From the NCBI RefSeq assembly GCF_003854965.1, contig NZ_RQPI01000001.1, positions 682,001 to 746,000 on the forward strand: a DNA stretch of 64,000 bases. Reading direction: 5' to 3'. The first letter of the stretch is position 1; each line of letters opens with the position of its first letter. The DNA comes from Paenibacillus rhizophilus (GTDB lineage Bacteria; Bacillota; Bacilli; Paenibacillales; Paenibacillaceae). A model generated the notes under the pieces. The model was not told the DNA's origin and did no database searches. It was given only the letters and a program-made list of their open reading frames with translations. The position numbers and the translations under genes were made by a program. This document shows, in pieces, positions 27,501 to 34,929 of this stretch.

Positions 27501-27706
27501 CGGGTACAACCGTTCTTACGCTGATTCCGCTTGCTTTATCCCATAGCGCCGATACGGTCATTTCACAGGTGCTTGGCATCGTGGTTATTGGCGGTATGGT
27601 CACCTCAACACTAAACAGCTTTGTGGTAATCCCGATTATTTACGAATGGATGCAGAGAAAAGCGGACCGGAATACCGAGCTGTCCTTGAACGGAAGCGCA
27701 GTGTGA
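24587..27706 (+). CDS. RND-family efflux transporter (SwrC/AcrB-like)
   Basis: A 1039-residue HAE1-type RND protein with one N-terminal helix, a large extracellular loop, a cluster of helices near residue 335, and a second half that repeats the plan. The proton-relay region is GRIVDDAIVILDNIYRR. In Gram-positives such proteins (for example SwrC for surfactin) act without an outer-membrane partner. The ATG at 24587 follows GAGAGGAG; the upstream in-frame stretch overlaps the terminator. It is followed 45 bases later by a DedA-PAP2 gene, so an envelope-protection role is plausible. Confidence 0.9.
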   Translation: MKRLIEAVMQRATIILVSVVLILAWGAVSAFQMQRDYLPGINNTTLMVYLRASSYQADQMKRDITAPLEEVIRKTNGLTHLETTSYDGGLLMNLYYPMDYDMEKAENTIKQALNDAALPDGVGKPAVTRLTSSTFPILSYSLTAKNNQVDDLTLQSSLQTDIVKQLKSVPGVADVQTVGGANKGYVVSLRTKDLAANGLTLDDFNKSIAADIPSMQGNLANVKASFPIRVEGWDITDQQLNNFAIKNSVGKSVPLSAVASVFESLTDVKTVSRTDGQASVLINVIKTPTATITDVAGHVKERVSGIAAVKSGDVAMTLLTDRAHDLNESLKGLIREGLLGCLFSMLCVLFFFRNVKSTILIAVSLPITLLATTAILKWMGVTLNLLTVSGLIVAMGRIVDDAIVILDNIYRRVQENRGEPVLHVLASAVVEMLPAIFASTATTVAVYVPIALVGGIIGASYSGFAWSVVIALGVSFLVAMLVIPAFAYIGWREPHAKAVTLEPLMKPFLLSALKHKKTVISISILLFVAAALFAARLPFSLLPSTAGGQVAVKVELPKGTPLSEVDKEVKAVEDVLHNNAQIASYSSTFGSSFTPQADDVFDQGGGYIQQPNVANLSIQLKNKKEVNSFIPSLQSDLSHLSNRAAITVTNQNIAGDDSTIKIMLMGADGKTLEQAAELVRTKLVDIPGLSVSGKTDMTNGIPKYAISIDREKVAKAGIREGDINKLLKRYMAKGKDFDIMTSTGSGVIPVDVYIDPIQKNTVKEKTLPVYTPEQVLASLSAELLTGSNGQSYRLDQLASIHKSDAVSSIQERDGQPFSVVTAQIISSDMSKVSGAVDQALKDVQLPNGVTYSLGGITEQVTQMIIEMTIAVVISVLLVLLITSIVFKGWRAPFAVLISIPLAMSGVVLALYAIHGQWNLAALIGVLMLTGIVVTNGIVLIDKIERNRKEGMSLRGSIVQGSLSRVRPIFMTAGTTVLTLIPLALSHSADTVISQVLGIVVIGGMVTSTLNSFVVIPIIYEWMQRKADRNTELSLNGSAV

Positions 27707-27751
27707 TTCCTGCCCGGTATGTATAAACTATAAGGAAGAGGAGGGGTTCCA

Positions 27752-29044
27752 GTGAACATAGTTACCGCATGGCTTGAACAATATGGATACGGAGTTATTT
27801 TTATAGCCTTATTCCTTGAGATGCTCGCATTGCCTCTTCCTGGTGAAATGTTGATGAGCTATACGGGATTATTCGTTTTTGAAGGGAAATTGAATTTGCC
27901 GCTCAGCATCTTATCCGCGAGTGCCGGTGTAACAGCCGGCATCACCCTTTCTTACTGGATCGGTCACTGGCTGGGAAGGCCCTTTGTACACAAGTATGGG
28001 CATCGGGTTCATCTGGGTGAAGACCAGCTCCTTAGAATGAATGTGTGGTTTGAAAAATACGGAGACAAGCTGTTGTTCGTCGCGTACTTTATACCCGGGA
28101 TCAGACATATTACAGGGTACTTCTGTGGGGTAACCCGTATGCCTTTCCGGAAATATGCGATTTATGCGTATTCGGGCGCCATTTTTTGGGTCAGCTTATT
28201 CATTTCACTTGGCAGGGTATTGGGACCGAAATGGGAAGCTTACCACCAAACCGTGAATCGCTATATGATCCTGTTTGGGGTCGCTTCCGCGTTGTTGACC
28301 TTGCTGATCTATTTCTATCAGAAGCATAGACAGCGTGCCCTGGCAGCGCTTATGGTCTTGCTTACAAAAGGTGTGCGCCATTTCAACTCGCTCGGCAAAG
28401 TCAGATTCCTGGTTCTGTCTTCGTTTGCCGCATTTGTGTTGTTTGTTTCCTTGATGCTTGGACTTATACAGGATTTCTTGGCACAGGAATTTAACCGCTT
28501 TGACGAGGTTGCTTCTTATGTTATCCTCTCGGTATTTGGACCTGAATGGAAGGACCTTATGAACGGCTTTGCCCTGTTAGGTTCGATCTATCTGTACGGG
28601 CCTCTGATTGCAATAACCGCTATTTGGATCATACTGAGTGCCCGCCAAAAGCTGCTTGAGCTATCCTTCCTGTTCTGGGTCGTCATCGGTGGGGAAATGC
28701 TTGATGAAGGATTGCGGGTGCTTTTTCATCGTCCAGGGCCGGTTGCGGCCGGATATCAAATATTCAACACCTTCCCCAGTGAAGAAACCTTAACTTCGAT
28801 CAGCGTATGCGGATTTTCCGCTTTTTTAATGCTTCGTCATTACAGTAATAATCTCATCCGGATTTCAGCCGTTTTTGCTGTCATACTCTTGGGTCTCCTT
28901 GTCGGGGTTAGCCGGATTTATTTCAAAGTGCAATTTCCGAGTGACGTTGCGGCCGGCTATGTCTTCGGCGGGGTATGGATCAGTCTGAACGTCATTCTGC
29001 TGGAGATTCTGCGAATACTTCAGACGAACGAAATTATGGCATGA
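27752..29044 (+). CDS. DedA protein fused to a degenerate PAP2-like domain
   Basis: A 430-residue fusion. Residues 1-195 are DedA-type (FLEMLALPLPGEMLMSYTG and FIPGIRHITGYFCGV). Residues 230-430 resemble a PAP2 lipid phosphatase with several helices. The PAP2 catalytic motifs look eroded: RVLFHRPGP stands where KxxxxxxRP is expected, FPSEET where PSGH is expected, and SRIYFKVQFPSD has Gln where the catalytic His should be. The domain may bind a lipid phosphate without hydrolysing it. It starts at GTG 27752 after GAGGAGGGG. It precedes an ECF sigma operon. Confidence 0.8.
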   Translation: MNIVTAWLEQYGYGVIFIALFLEMLALPLPGEMLMSYTGLFVFEGKLNLPLSILSASAGVTAGITLSYWIGHWLGRPFVHKYGHRVHLGEDQLLRMNVWFEKYGDKLLFVAYFIPGIRHITGYFCGVTRMPFRKYAIYAYSGAIFWVSLFISLGRVLGPKWEAYHQTVNRYMILFGVASALLTLLIYFYQKHRQRALAALMVLLTKGVRHFNSLGKVRFLVLSSFAAFVLFVSLMLGLIQDFLAQEFNRFDEVASYVILSVFGPEWKDLMNGFALLGSIYLYGPLIAITAIWIILSARQKLLELSFLFWVVIGGEMLDEGLRVLFHRPGPVAAGYQIFNTFPSEETLTSISVCGFSAFLMLRHYSNNLIRISAVFAVILLGLLVGVSRIYFKVQFPSDVAAGYVFGGVWISLNVILLEILRILQTNEIMA

Positions 29045-29083
29045 TAATGAGAAAGCTGCCGTATCCGGTAGGAGTGAACATAA

Positions 29084-29620
29084 GTGGTAGAAGAAGAACT
29101 TTATCAGATTATTCATAAAGCCAAAGGTGGCGACCAAGACGCATTTGCCGAGCTTGTGAAACGTTTTAAAGGCCATGTTTATCGTTACGCCGTCGGCATG
29201 TTGAGTAATCGAATGGATGCTGAAGATGTTTCTCAAGGGGCGTTTGTCAAAGCGTTTTATTCGATATCCGGTCTGGACAATGAATTTGCGTTTTCCTCGT
29301 GGATGATTCGAATTGCAGCCAATCTGTGCAAGGACCGGTTGAAAAAAAGAGCAAAAGAGAAAGAGTTCAGCGATGAGCAACCCAATGAGCATCTGGTGGA
29401 CCCCAATATACCCGACATGTCGGTGAAACTATCCATAGAGGAATGCTTGAGCAGGCTTTCCATTGATCATCGGGAGGTTATCCTGCTGCATGATGTGCAA
29501 GGATACCGTTATGAAGAGATAGCGGATATGCTAGAAGTGCCTCTTGGAACCGTAAAGTCGCGGCTATTCGCAGCTCGAATGGCACTGCGTAAGGAACTAG
29601 CAAAGGAGGAGCAGGGATGA
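29084..29620 (+). CDS. ECF-type RNA polymerase sigma factor
   Basis: A 178-residue sigma-70 family factor with region 2 (DAEDVSQGAFVKAFYSI) and region 4 (LSIDHREVILLHDVQGYRYEEIADMLEVP, then GTVKSRLFAAR). Its size and lack of extra domains fit the SigW-like ECF group. It starts at GTG 29084 after AGGAG. Its stop overlaps the anti-sigma start by four bases, the usual coupled pair. Likely targets are envelope genes, perhaps those around it; no ECF promoter was confidently found nearby. Confidence 0.92.
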   Translation: MVEEELYQIIHKAKGGDQDAFAELVKRFKGHVYRYAVGMLSNRMDAEDVSQGAFVKAFYSISGLDNEFAFSSWMIRIAANLCKDRLKKRAKEKEFSDEQPNEHLVDPNIPDMSVKLSIEECLSRLSIDHREVILLHDVQGYRYEEIADMLEVPLGTVKSRLFAARMALRKELAKEEQG

Positions 29621-30102
29621 CCGGCCATTTAGAGGAGCAATTATCCGCTTATATGGATGAGGAGTTAAGTGATGACGAAAGACGGCAGATCGAAGCCCAT
29701 TTGGAGATATGTGAGTCCTGTCAAGTCCTGCTGGAAGAGCTGTTAACCCTCCAAAGCAACATCACACGCACTTATGAAGAGATTCAAGGACCGGCAGATT
29801 TTGAAATCCGGGTTATGCAGGTAATCGCAGACAGGCAAGAACCAGCTGCCGCCGGAAAGGGTTGGATATTCGTTCCTCTTCTGTCTTTCATGGCACTTGG
29901 GTTACTCTGGTTCGCAGCCGGAGCCATCTTAATGAAACTGATTAACGGGTTTTTGAAATTAGTGGTCGCTCTGGTCTATATGGCGTCGCATTTCGTTTCA
30001 GGTGTGCCTGTCTTATCCGGGGCAGTGGTTGTGCTTTCATTAATTATCCTGTCAACCTCCGTTTATTCGCTTAGACGGCTGCTTCAAGCCTCAACCAGTT
30101 GA
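29617..30102 (+). CDS. Anti-sigma factor with zinc-finger (ZAS) domain
   Basis: A 161-residue protein. The N-terminal cytoplasmic domain has the HxxxCxxC zinc motif HLEICESCQ near residue 28, and two membrane helices lie in the C-terminal half (about 88-115 and 128-152). ZAS proteins hold their cognate ECF factor at the membrane until an envelope signal releases it. It is translationally coupled to the sigma gene upstream. Confidence 0.9.
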   Translation: MTGHLEEQLSAYMDEELSDDERRQIEAHLEICESCQVLLEELLTLQSNITRTYEEIQGPADFEIRVMQVIADRQEPAAAGKGWIFVPLLSFMALGLLWFAAGAILMKLINGFLKLVVALVYMASHFVSGVPVLSGAVVVLSLIILSTSVYSLRRLLQASTS

Positions 30103-30116
30103 AAGGGATGAACACA

Positions 30117-30935
30117 TTGAGAAGGATTTTTTATACATTAAGCTGTTTTGCATTCCTCATGCTCCTCATTCCGGGTATTGCATCGGCAAAGAGCATTTTC
30201 GAGCATCAGAATACGACCGTACCCGCAGGGCAGACCGTAGATGATCTGTATGTGTTTGGAGGCAATGCCGAGGTATACGGACAAGTGACCGGTGTGGCGG
30301 TCGTTGTAAACGGCGATCTTCACCTTGGCAGCACAGCCGATATAAAAAGCGTTGTCGTCGTAATCGGGGGCCTTGTTAAACAAGATCCCGGAGCCGTGCT
30401 CGGTGATGATATATATACAATTTCTCTGGACAGTGCGACGCAAAACAGTCTGTTGATCGGGGGCGGGCTTGCCCTCGGTTTATGGGTGCTGCAGCTCGCC
30501 GTCAGTCTGCTAATGATTCTTGTACCTGTTCTAATTCGGATTTTGGGGAAACAAAAAGTAGCCGCATTTACTGATCGCTATCCCTTAAGCTCCAATGGAC
30601 GGCTGATTCTTATTGGTTTGTTGGGGTGTTTGATCCTCGCGGCTTTGAGTACATTGCTGCTTGTCACCGTTATCGGCATGCCGATTATCATTGTTATCTT
30701 GTTGGCTGTGCTCCTGGCGCTGGCATTTGGAGCTACCGTCATTAGTTTCCGGATTGGAGAGATGTTTCATGGGCCAACGCTCATGTCCGATTGGATGAAG
30801 GTATTAGTGGGTGCCGCCATCTTAACCGCCTTTATCAATATCCCCATTGTCGGGTGGCTTCTGCTGCTGCTTGTCTTGATGATATCTCTGGGCATAAGCA
30901 TACAGTGGATTTTCAGAAAGAGAACGAAACAGTAA
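30117..30935 (+). CDS. Secreted bactofilin-like/polymer-forming domain plus membrane domain
   Basis: A 272-residue protein with a signal peptide ending ASA, then a short right-handed beta-helix-like stretch of bactofilin type (VDDLYVFGGNAEVYGQVTG and related turns). Four hydrophobic segments follow in residues 115-265. Such proteins often follow ECF sigma/anti-sigma pairs in Bacilli. The TTG at 30117 is favoured because AAAGGG lies nine bases upstream; ATG 30108 and TTG 30099 are less well placed. It is the third gene of the sigma operon. Function unknown. Confidence 0.7.
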   Translation: MRRIFYTLSCFAFLMLLIPGIASAKSIFEHQNTTVPAGQTVDDLYVFGGNAEVYGQVTGVAVVVNGDLHLGSTADIKSVVVVIGGLVKQDPGAVLGDDIYTISLDSATQNSLLIGGGLALGLWVLQLAVSLLMILVPVLIRILGKQKVAAFTDRYPLSSNGRLILIGLLGCLILAALSTLLLVTVIGMPIIIVILLAVLLALAFGATVISFRIGEMFHGPTLMSDWMKVLVGAAILTAFINIPIVGWLLLLLVLMISLGISIQWIFRKRTKQ

Positions 30936-30998
30936 AACAAGAATTCATGATATGTATACCTGCCTAAAGTTGTCCCGTTGTTACTAAAAATTTTAACT

Positions 30999-31032
30999 CC
31001 CGCCGGGCATGTGGTCGCAAACTCCCGGCGGG
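30999..31032 (-). terminator. Terminator of the yjcZ-like gene
   Basis: CCCGCCGGG at 30999-31007 pairs with CCCGGCGGG at 31024-31032. On the minus strand the stem is followed by a T-rich stretch (AGTTAAAATTTTTAG). Confidence 0.75.
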
Positions 31033-31054
31033 GCTGACAACCGTCAGAGATAAT

Positions 31055-31186
31055 TTAGATCCAGCAAGTTTTCAAAATGATGACCAGCAGAATGTAGAGA
31101 ACCAAAATTGTACCCGTAGATGTGAACATAGGATAAACGGGGCCTTTATCTTCTCCGCCTACTCCTCCAACGCAACCGTAGCCCAT
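31055..31186 (-). CDS. YjcZ-family small sporulation-associated protein
   Basis: A 43-residue protein with a Gly-rich head (MGYGCVGGVGGED) and a hydrophobic tail (TGTILVLYILLVIILKTCW). This is the form of the YjcZ/YczL small spore proteins of Bacilli. GAGGAGGAAATCCAA immediately precedes the ATG at 31186; the longer frame is rejected because it lacks a ribosome site. The protein probably sits in a spore or mother-cell membrane; its role is unknown. Confidence 0.75.
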   Translation of the reverse strand: MGYGCVGGVGGEDKGPVYPMFTSTGTILVLYILLVIILKTCWI

Positions 31187-31349
31187 TTGGATTTCCTCCT
31201 CTGTTTTATAAGATACAGCACAGTATATGACTAAGGAAATGTAGGTGATTAGGCTAATGGGCATGAATGATAACCTGTTTTTTGTCTACCTCAACGGATC
31301 AAAGACAATATCGGTGGCTTTGCAACGAATAGGGAAGATCAGCAAATGG

Positions 31350-31376
31350 AAAAAGAGAGCTGAAGTCTCAGCTCCC
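31350..31376 (-). terminator. Terminator of the azoreductase gene
   Basis: GAGCTGA at 31357-31363 pairs with TCAGCTC at 31368-31374. On the minus strand the stem runs into TCTCTTTTTCC. Confidence 0.75.
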
Positions 31377-31415
31377 TTTAGGGGATCTTTTTTAACCGTA
31401 TGGACCGGAAAGATT

Positions 31416-32051
31416 TTAGAACGTTTTTGCAGCCTCTTTTGCTTTTTCGATCGCTGCTTCTTTAATCGATTGAGCTTGGTCCGGCTTTGCGGCCATGCCT
31501 TCAACAAAAATCCCGTCAAAGGACGGCACGCCATGGAATTGCATGATTTTTGCCAAATAGCTGTGGCCGCTTTCGAAACCAGCTGCAGGGCCTTCCGAAT
31601 AAACGCCGCCGCTTGCTTGAATGTGGATCGCTTTTTTGTCCGTCAGCAAGCCAATGATGCCTTGCTCGGTATATTTGAAGGATTTACCTGCGACGCAAAC
31701 AGCGTCAATATAAGCCTTTAAAATTGGTGGGAACGAAAAATTCCACATTGGTGAAACAAATACATATTTATCGGCTGCGACATATTGATCCACGATTTCA
31801 CCCAGTCTTCCGACTTTAGCCTTCTCGTCGTCGGAAAGCTGGTCGAATGAAGATCCGGAAGCAAGCTTGCCCCAACCGCTGAATACGTCCGCATCGATAT
31901 GAGGGATGTCCAGTTTAAACAAGTCGAGCCTGATCACCTCATCGTCCGGGTGTGCTTCCCGGTAAGCTTCGATAAATTCGTTCCCGACGGCCATGGAGTA
32001 AGAAGTCTGATGATCGTGAGGGTGGGCAGTTATATAAAGAACAGTTGACAT
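31416..32051 (-). CDS. azoR: FMN-dependent NADH-azoreductase
   Basis: A 211-residue flavodoxin-fold quinone reductase/azoreductase. Visible FMN-binding loops include [16 protein letters not shown] at the N-terminus and [20 protein letters not shown] near residue 103. The family protects against quinones and electrophiles using NADH. The ATG at 32051 has AAAGGAG eight bases upstream; the frame extends to a GTG at 32060. A sigma-A promoter TTGAAA-N17-TATAAT precedes it. Confidence 0.9.
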   Translation of the reverse strand: MSTVLYITAHPHDHQTSYSMAVGNEFIEAYREAHPDDEVIRLDLFKLDIPHIDADVFSGWGKLASGSSFDQLSDDEKAKVGRLGEIVDQYVAADKYVFVSPMWNFSFPPILKAYIDAVCVAGKSFKYTEQGIIGLLTDKKAIHIQASGGVYSEGPAAGFESGHSYLAKIMQFHGVPSFDGIFVEGMAAKPDQAQSIKEAAIEKAKEAAKTF

Positions 32052-32082
32052 ATGTAACACTCCTTTTTAAATGGTTTAGTTT

Positions 32083-32111
32083 ATTATAACTTAAATAAAG
32101 TATATTTTCAA
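32083..32111 (-). promoter_or_regulatory. Sigma-A promoter of azoR
   Basis: On the minus strand, TTGAAA (32111-32106) and TATAAT (32088-32083) are 17 bases apart. The surrounding DNA is very AT-rich. Confidence 0.65.
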
Positions 32112-32185
32112 ATTATAATTACTAAATTAATTAAAGGGAGTGGACATTAATACATCACTAGGTTAAACGAGCGGCGCACTAAGGC

Positions 32186-32932
32186 TTACCAAGGAAGCAC
32201 TCCGTTTTCATCAAAGAATCCGCCGGTAGGCCCATCATCCGAAAGAGTAGCAAGACGAACGACGATTTCTGCAGCTTGTTCAACGGTTCGCTTACCTTGA
32301 AAGCCATTTAGATCGGTAGTCGTAAATCCTGGGTCTGCCGAGTTTACTTTTACCGGCGTGTCTTTCAGCTCATGGGCGAAGTGAACAGTTAACGCATTGA
32401 CTGCGGTTTTCGAGGTATTATACAGTAAAATTTTGTTATCATAAAACTCAAACACGGGGTCGCTGTGCAGCGTTAAGGAACCAAGCCCGCTGGATAAATT
32501 GACTATCCGTCCTGCCGCCGATTTACGAATGAGCGGTAGCAAAGCCTTCGTTATGGCAAACATACCGAAAAAGTTAGTTTCGAATGTTTCCCGTAATACC
32601 TTAACGTCTGTTCTCGAAGGAACAAGAATATCTTCCAAATTACCAAGCGCGACCCCCACGTTATTGATCAGAACATCCAACCGACCGAAGGTCCCCCCAA
32701 TTTCTTTTGCCGCTGAATCAATTGAGAGTTGGCTTGTTGCATCCAGTTCAATAAAATGGGCTGTGACCCCTTCAGACTGTAATTTCGCTTTGGCCTCAAT
32801 TCCTCTTTCTTTATTTCGGGCACCTACTAAAATAGTAAATCCTTGTGAGCCTAAACGCCGGGCCGTTTCAAATCCGATTCCTTTATTTGCACCGGTAATC
32901 AGTATTGTTTTACTCAATGTTTGTTCCGACAT
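32186..32932 (-). CDS. SDR family NAD(P)-dependent oxidoreductase
   Basis: A 248-residue classical short-chain dehydrogenase with the cofactor loop TGANKGIG near residue 14, NNVGV, catalytic Ser in NLSSGLGSL, and YxxxK as YNTSKTAV. The substrate is unknown. It is divergent from an MmyB-type regulator gene, an arrangement common for this regulator family. That regulator is frameshifted here. Confidence 0.9.
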   Translation of the reverse strand: MSEQTLSKTILITGANKGIGFETARRLGSQGFTILVGARNKERGIEAKAKLQSEGVTAHFIELDATSQLSIDSAAKEIGGTFGRLDVLINNVGVALGNLEDILVPSRTDVKVLRETFETNFFGMFAITKALLPLIRKSAAGRIVNLSSGLGSLTLHSDPVFEFYDNKILLYNTSKTAVNALTVHFAHELKDTPVKVNSADPGFTTTDLNGFQGKRTVEQAAEIVVRLATLSDDGPTGGFFDENGVLPW

Positions 32933-33127
32933 CTTGAAGACCTCCCATTCATTTATTGTTGATTGGATGTTGCGCCGAATACGATAGCGTCCTCCTTGCA
33001 GTTTTTTGACATCCTGTTATCGGCCCCACTGATAATGTATAATACCTGTAACCAGTTTAAGGAGACGGACGGTTATCCTAGGAGAAAAACTACTAACCAA
33101 GATCAATCAACGGGAGGTTATGGTTTG

Positions 33128-33969
33128 ATGGAAAATTTGAAATTCGACCGACATCATGAGTTGGGACAGTTTTTAAGGAAATGCCGTGAGCGGATTTCTC
33201 CCAAGCAAGCCGGTATTCCGCATGGAAACCGAGACGTACGCCGGGTCTTCGGCGCGGAGAAGTGTCAGCCTTGGCGGGGATAAGTCTTGAATGGTACACG
33301 TATCTTGAACAGGGAAGGGACATTCAAGTTTCCGTTCAGGTTTTGGAAAGCTTGACCCGTGTACTTCGGCTGGATGCCAATGAACGCAGGCATTTATTTT
33401 TACTCGCATATAGACAGTACCCTTTGGAGGAAAAGCGTGCCCAGTCCGTTATTAGCCCGAACCTGCAGAACTTCCTGGATCAATTGGCCGCTTGTGTAAT
33501 TGACGTTAGAATGAATGTTGTGGCATGGAATAAAGCGTTTTGCATCGTATACGGTGACTACGACTCGATGACCGTGCGGGAGCGGAATTTGGTATGGAGC
33601 ACCTTTACATCCGACTATTTGCGTCAAATCAAAGGGGAATATTGGGAAGAAGGAGCGCTGCGCTGCTTGGCGCAATTTCGGGCCGGGTACGGCCGCTTTA
33701 TTGAAGATCCGTGGTGGGGGGAACAAATCCGGGAATTAACGCAAATCAGCCAAGAATTCAAGGAAATGTGGCAGCGCCAAGAAGTTCTCTACGCTCCGGA
33801 AGGGAACAAGGTGATTTATCACCCGGTAGCAGGGGAATTGATCTTTAAACATCTTTCATTTACGGTTACCGACTCGCCTGAGCTTCAAGTCGTGATTAAT
33901 ACGCCGCTGGACGGTACGGACACAGCCGACAAAGTGAAACGGCTTCTTTCCCAAAAAGAGTTCTTTTAA
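33128..33969 (+). pseudogene. MmyB-type XRE regulator, frameshifted
   Basis: The N-terminal piece starts at ATG 33128 after GGGAGG and reads ELGQFLRKCRERISPKQAGI in frame 1. The expected family sequence (RRTPGLRREEVSALAG) then continues in another frame as RTPGLRRGEVSALAGISLEW, through a MmyB-like ligand domain to the stop at 33969. One missing base near 33231-33236 explains the switch: CGA-GACGT would read CGA-AGA-CGT. The HTH is thus split. It could be a true pseudogene, a sequencing error, or a slippage site. Restored length is about 280 residues. Confidence 0.8.
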
Positions 33970-33983
33970 GATGAAAACAATGA

Positions 33984-34031
33984 AAAAATGACCTCAACAT
34001 CCACGGGTTATATGGAGATGAGGTCATTTTT
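33984..34031. terminator. Bidirectional terminator
   Basis: AAAAATGACCTCA at 33984-33996 pairs perfectly with TGAGGTCATTTTT at 34019-34031. It lies between the converging MmyB and NmrA-like genes. Confidence 0.88.
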
Positions 34032-34038
34032 AATATGT

Positions 34039-34896
34039 TTAGCCTTTTTTCCAAAATGCGGTATGCGATTTGGCGAAATCGGCTAACGATCGCGGAGGAC
34101 GGCCGGTCACGCGTTCCACGGTATCGGTCACGAGATCCTCGGTGCCGTCGTTTTTAATGCCTTCATCCAAGCCCGCAAGGAAGATCGCGTAGTCTTCAGG
34201 CATCCCGAGGTTGATCATCCCGGCCGCGAGCTCTTTCGTCTCTATGTGTGTATGTGTAATGGTTCGGCCCGTAGCGGCACCGATAATTCCCCCCGCCTCT
34301 GCGTAGCTGAGGGACTGCGGACCGGTGATGATGTGATCGGTATTATGGGGCTGCGGGTCAATCAGCGCCCGTACGCCCACCTCCGCGATATCGTCCGCAT
34401 CAACGAAGCCCATTCGTCCAGGCCCCGTGGCCGAAATGATCACCCCATCCCGGTTAATCGTCGCACCGTGGGGGCCTTCCGTGAAATTTTGAAAAAAGTA
34501 CGAAGGCCGCAGAACCGCCCACTCCGGCGCAAACTGACGAACTGCCTGATGCACCTTGCCAAACACAGGCCCTTCTTCCGAAACGGAGGCGCTGCCGAGC
34601 AGTACGATCCGTTGCACCCCTGACTTCAACGCTTTCTCCAGAAAAGGCAACATCAATTCTATAGGATTCATGACCAGAAGCGGGGCTACGAGATAGACTT
34701 TATTTGCGTTTTTTAGTGCCAAATCGAACGTGGTCTCGTCATTCCAGTCAAAATACACATGTTCGTCGATAGTGGAAGCAGATTGTTCACGGCCGGCTGT
34801 ACGAACATTATAACCAAGTTCCTTAAGTCGTCTGGCGATTCGGCTTCCTGTTTTGCCGGTTCCGCCCGTAATCAGAATTTTACTGTTGTCCATCAT
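34039..34896 (-). CDS. NmrA-like NAD(P)-binding protein
   Basis: A 285-residue extended SDR of the NmrA/NAD(P)H-azoreductase group with the dinucleotide loop ILITGGTGKTGSRIARRL at the N-terminus and VVLRPSYFFQNF-like sequence (WAVLRPSYFFQNFTEG) mid-protein. The catalytic YxxxK is not evident, as usual for NmrA sensors. The start at 34896 has AGGAG eight bases upstream; a frame from 34929 abuts the MFS stop but lacks a good site. It is cotranscribed behind the MFS gene. Confidence 0.82.
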   Translation of the reverse strand: MMDNSKILITGGTGKTGSRIARRLKELGYNVRTAGREQSASTIDEHVYFDWNDETTFDLALKNANKVYLVAPLLVMNPIELMLPFLEKALKSGVQRIVLLGSASVSEEGPVFGKVHQAVRQFAPEWAVLRPSYFFQNFTEGPHGATINRDGVIISATGPGRMGFVDADDIAEVGVRALIDPQPHNTDHIITGPQSLSYAEAGGIIGAATGRTITHTHIETKELAAGMINLGMPEDYAIFLAGLDEGIKNDGTEDLVTDTVERVTGRPPRSLADFAKSHTAFWKKG

Positions 34897-34929
34897 GTCA
34901 TTCACTCCTGATTCAAGAAATATTTTCAT

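Noticed and set aside
31245..31721. 158-residue plus-strand reading frame
   Set aside because: Antisense to most of the clear azoreductase gene and its terminator; no family resemblance.
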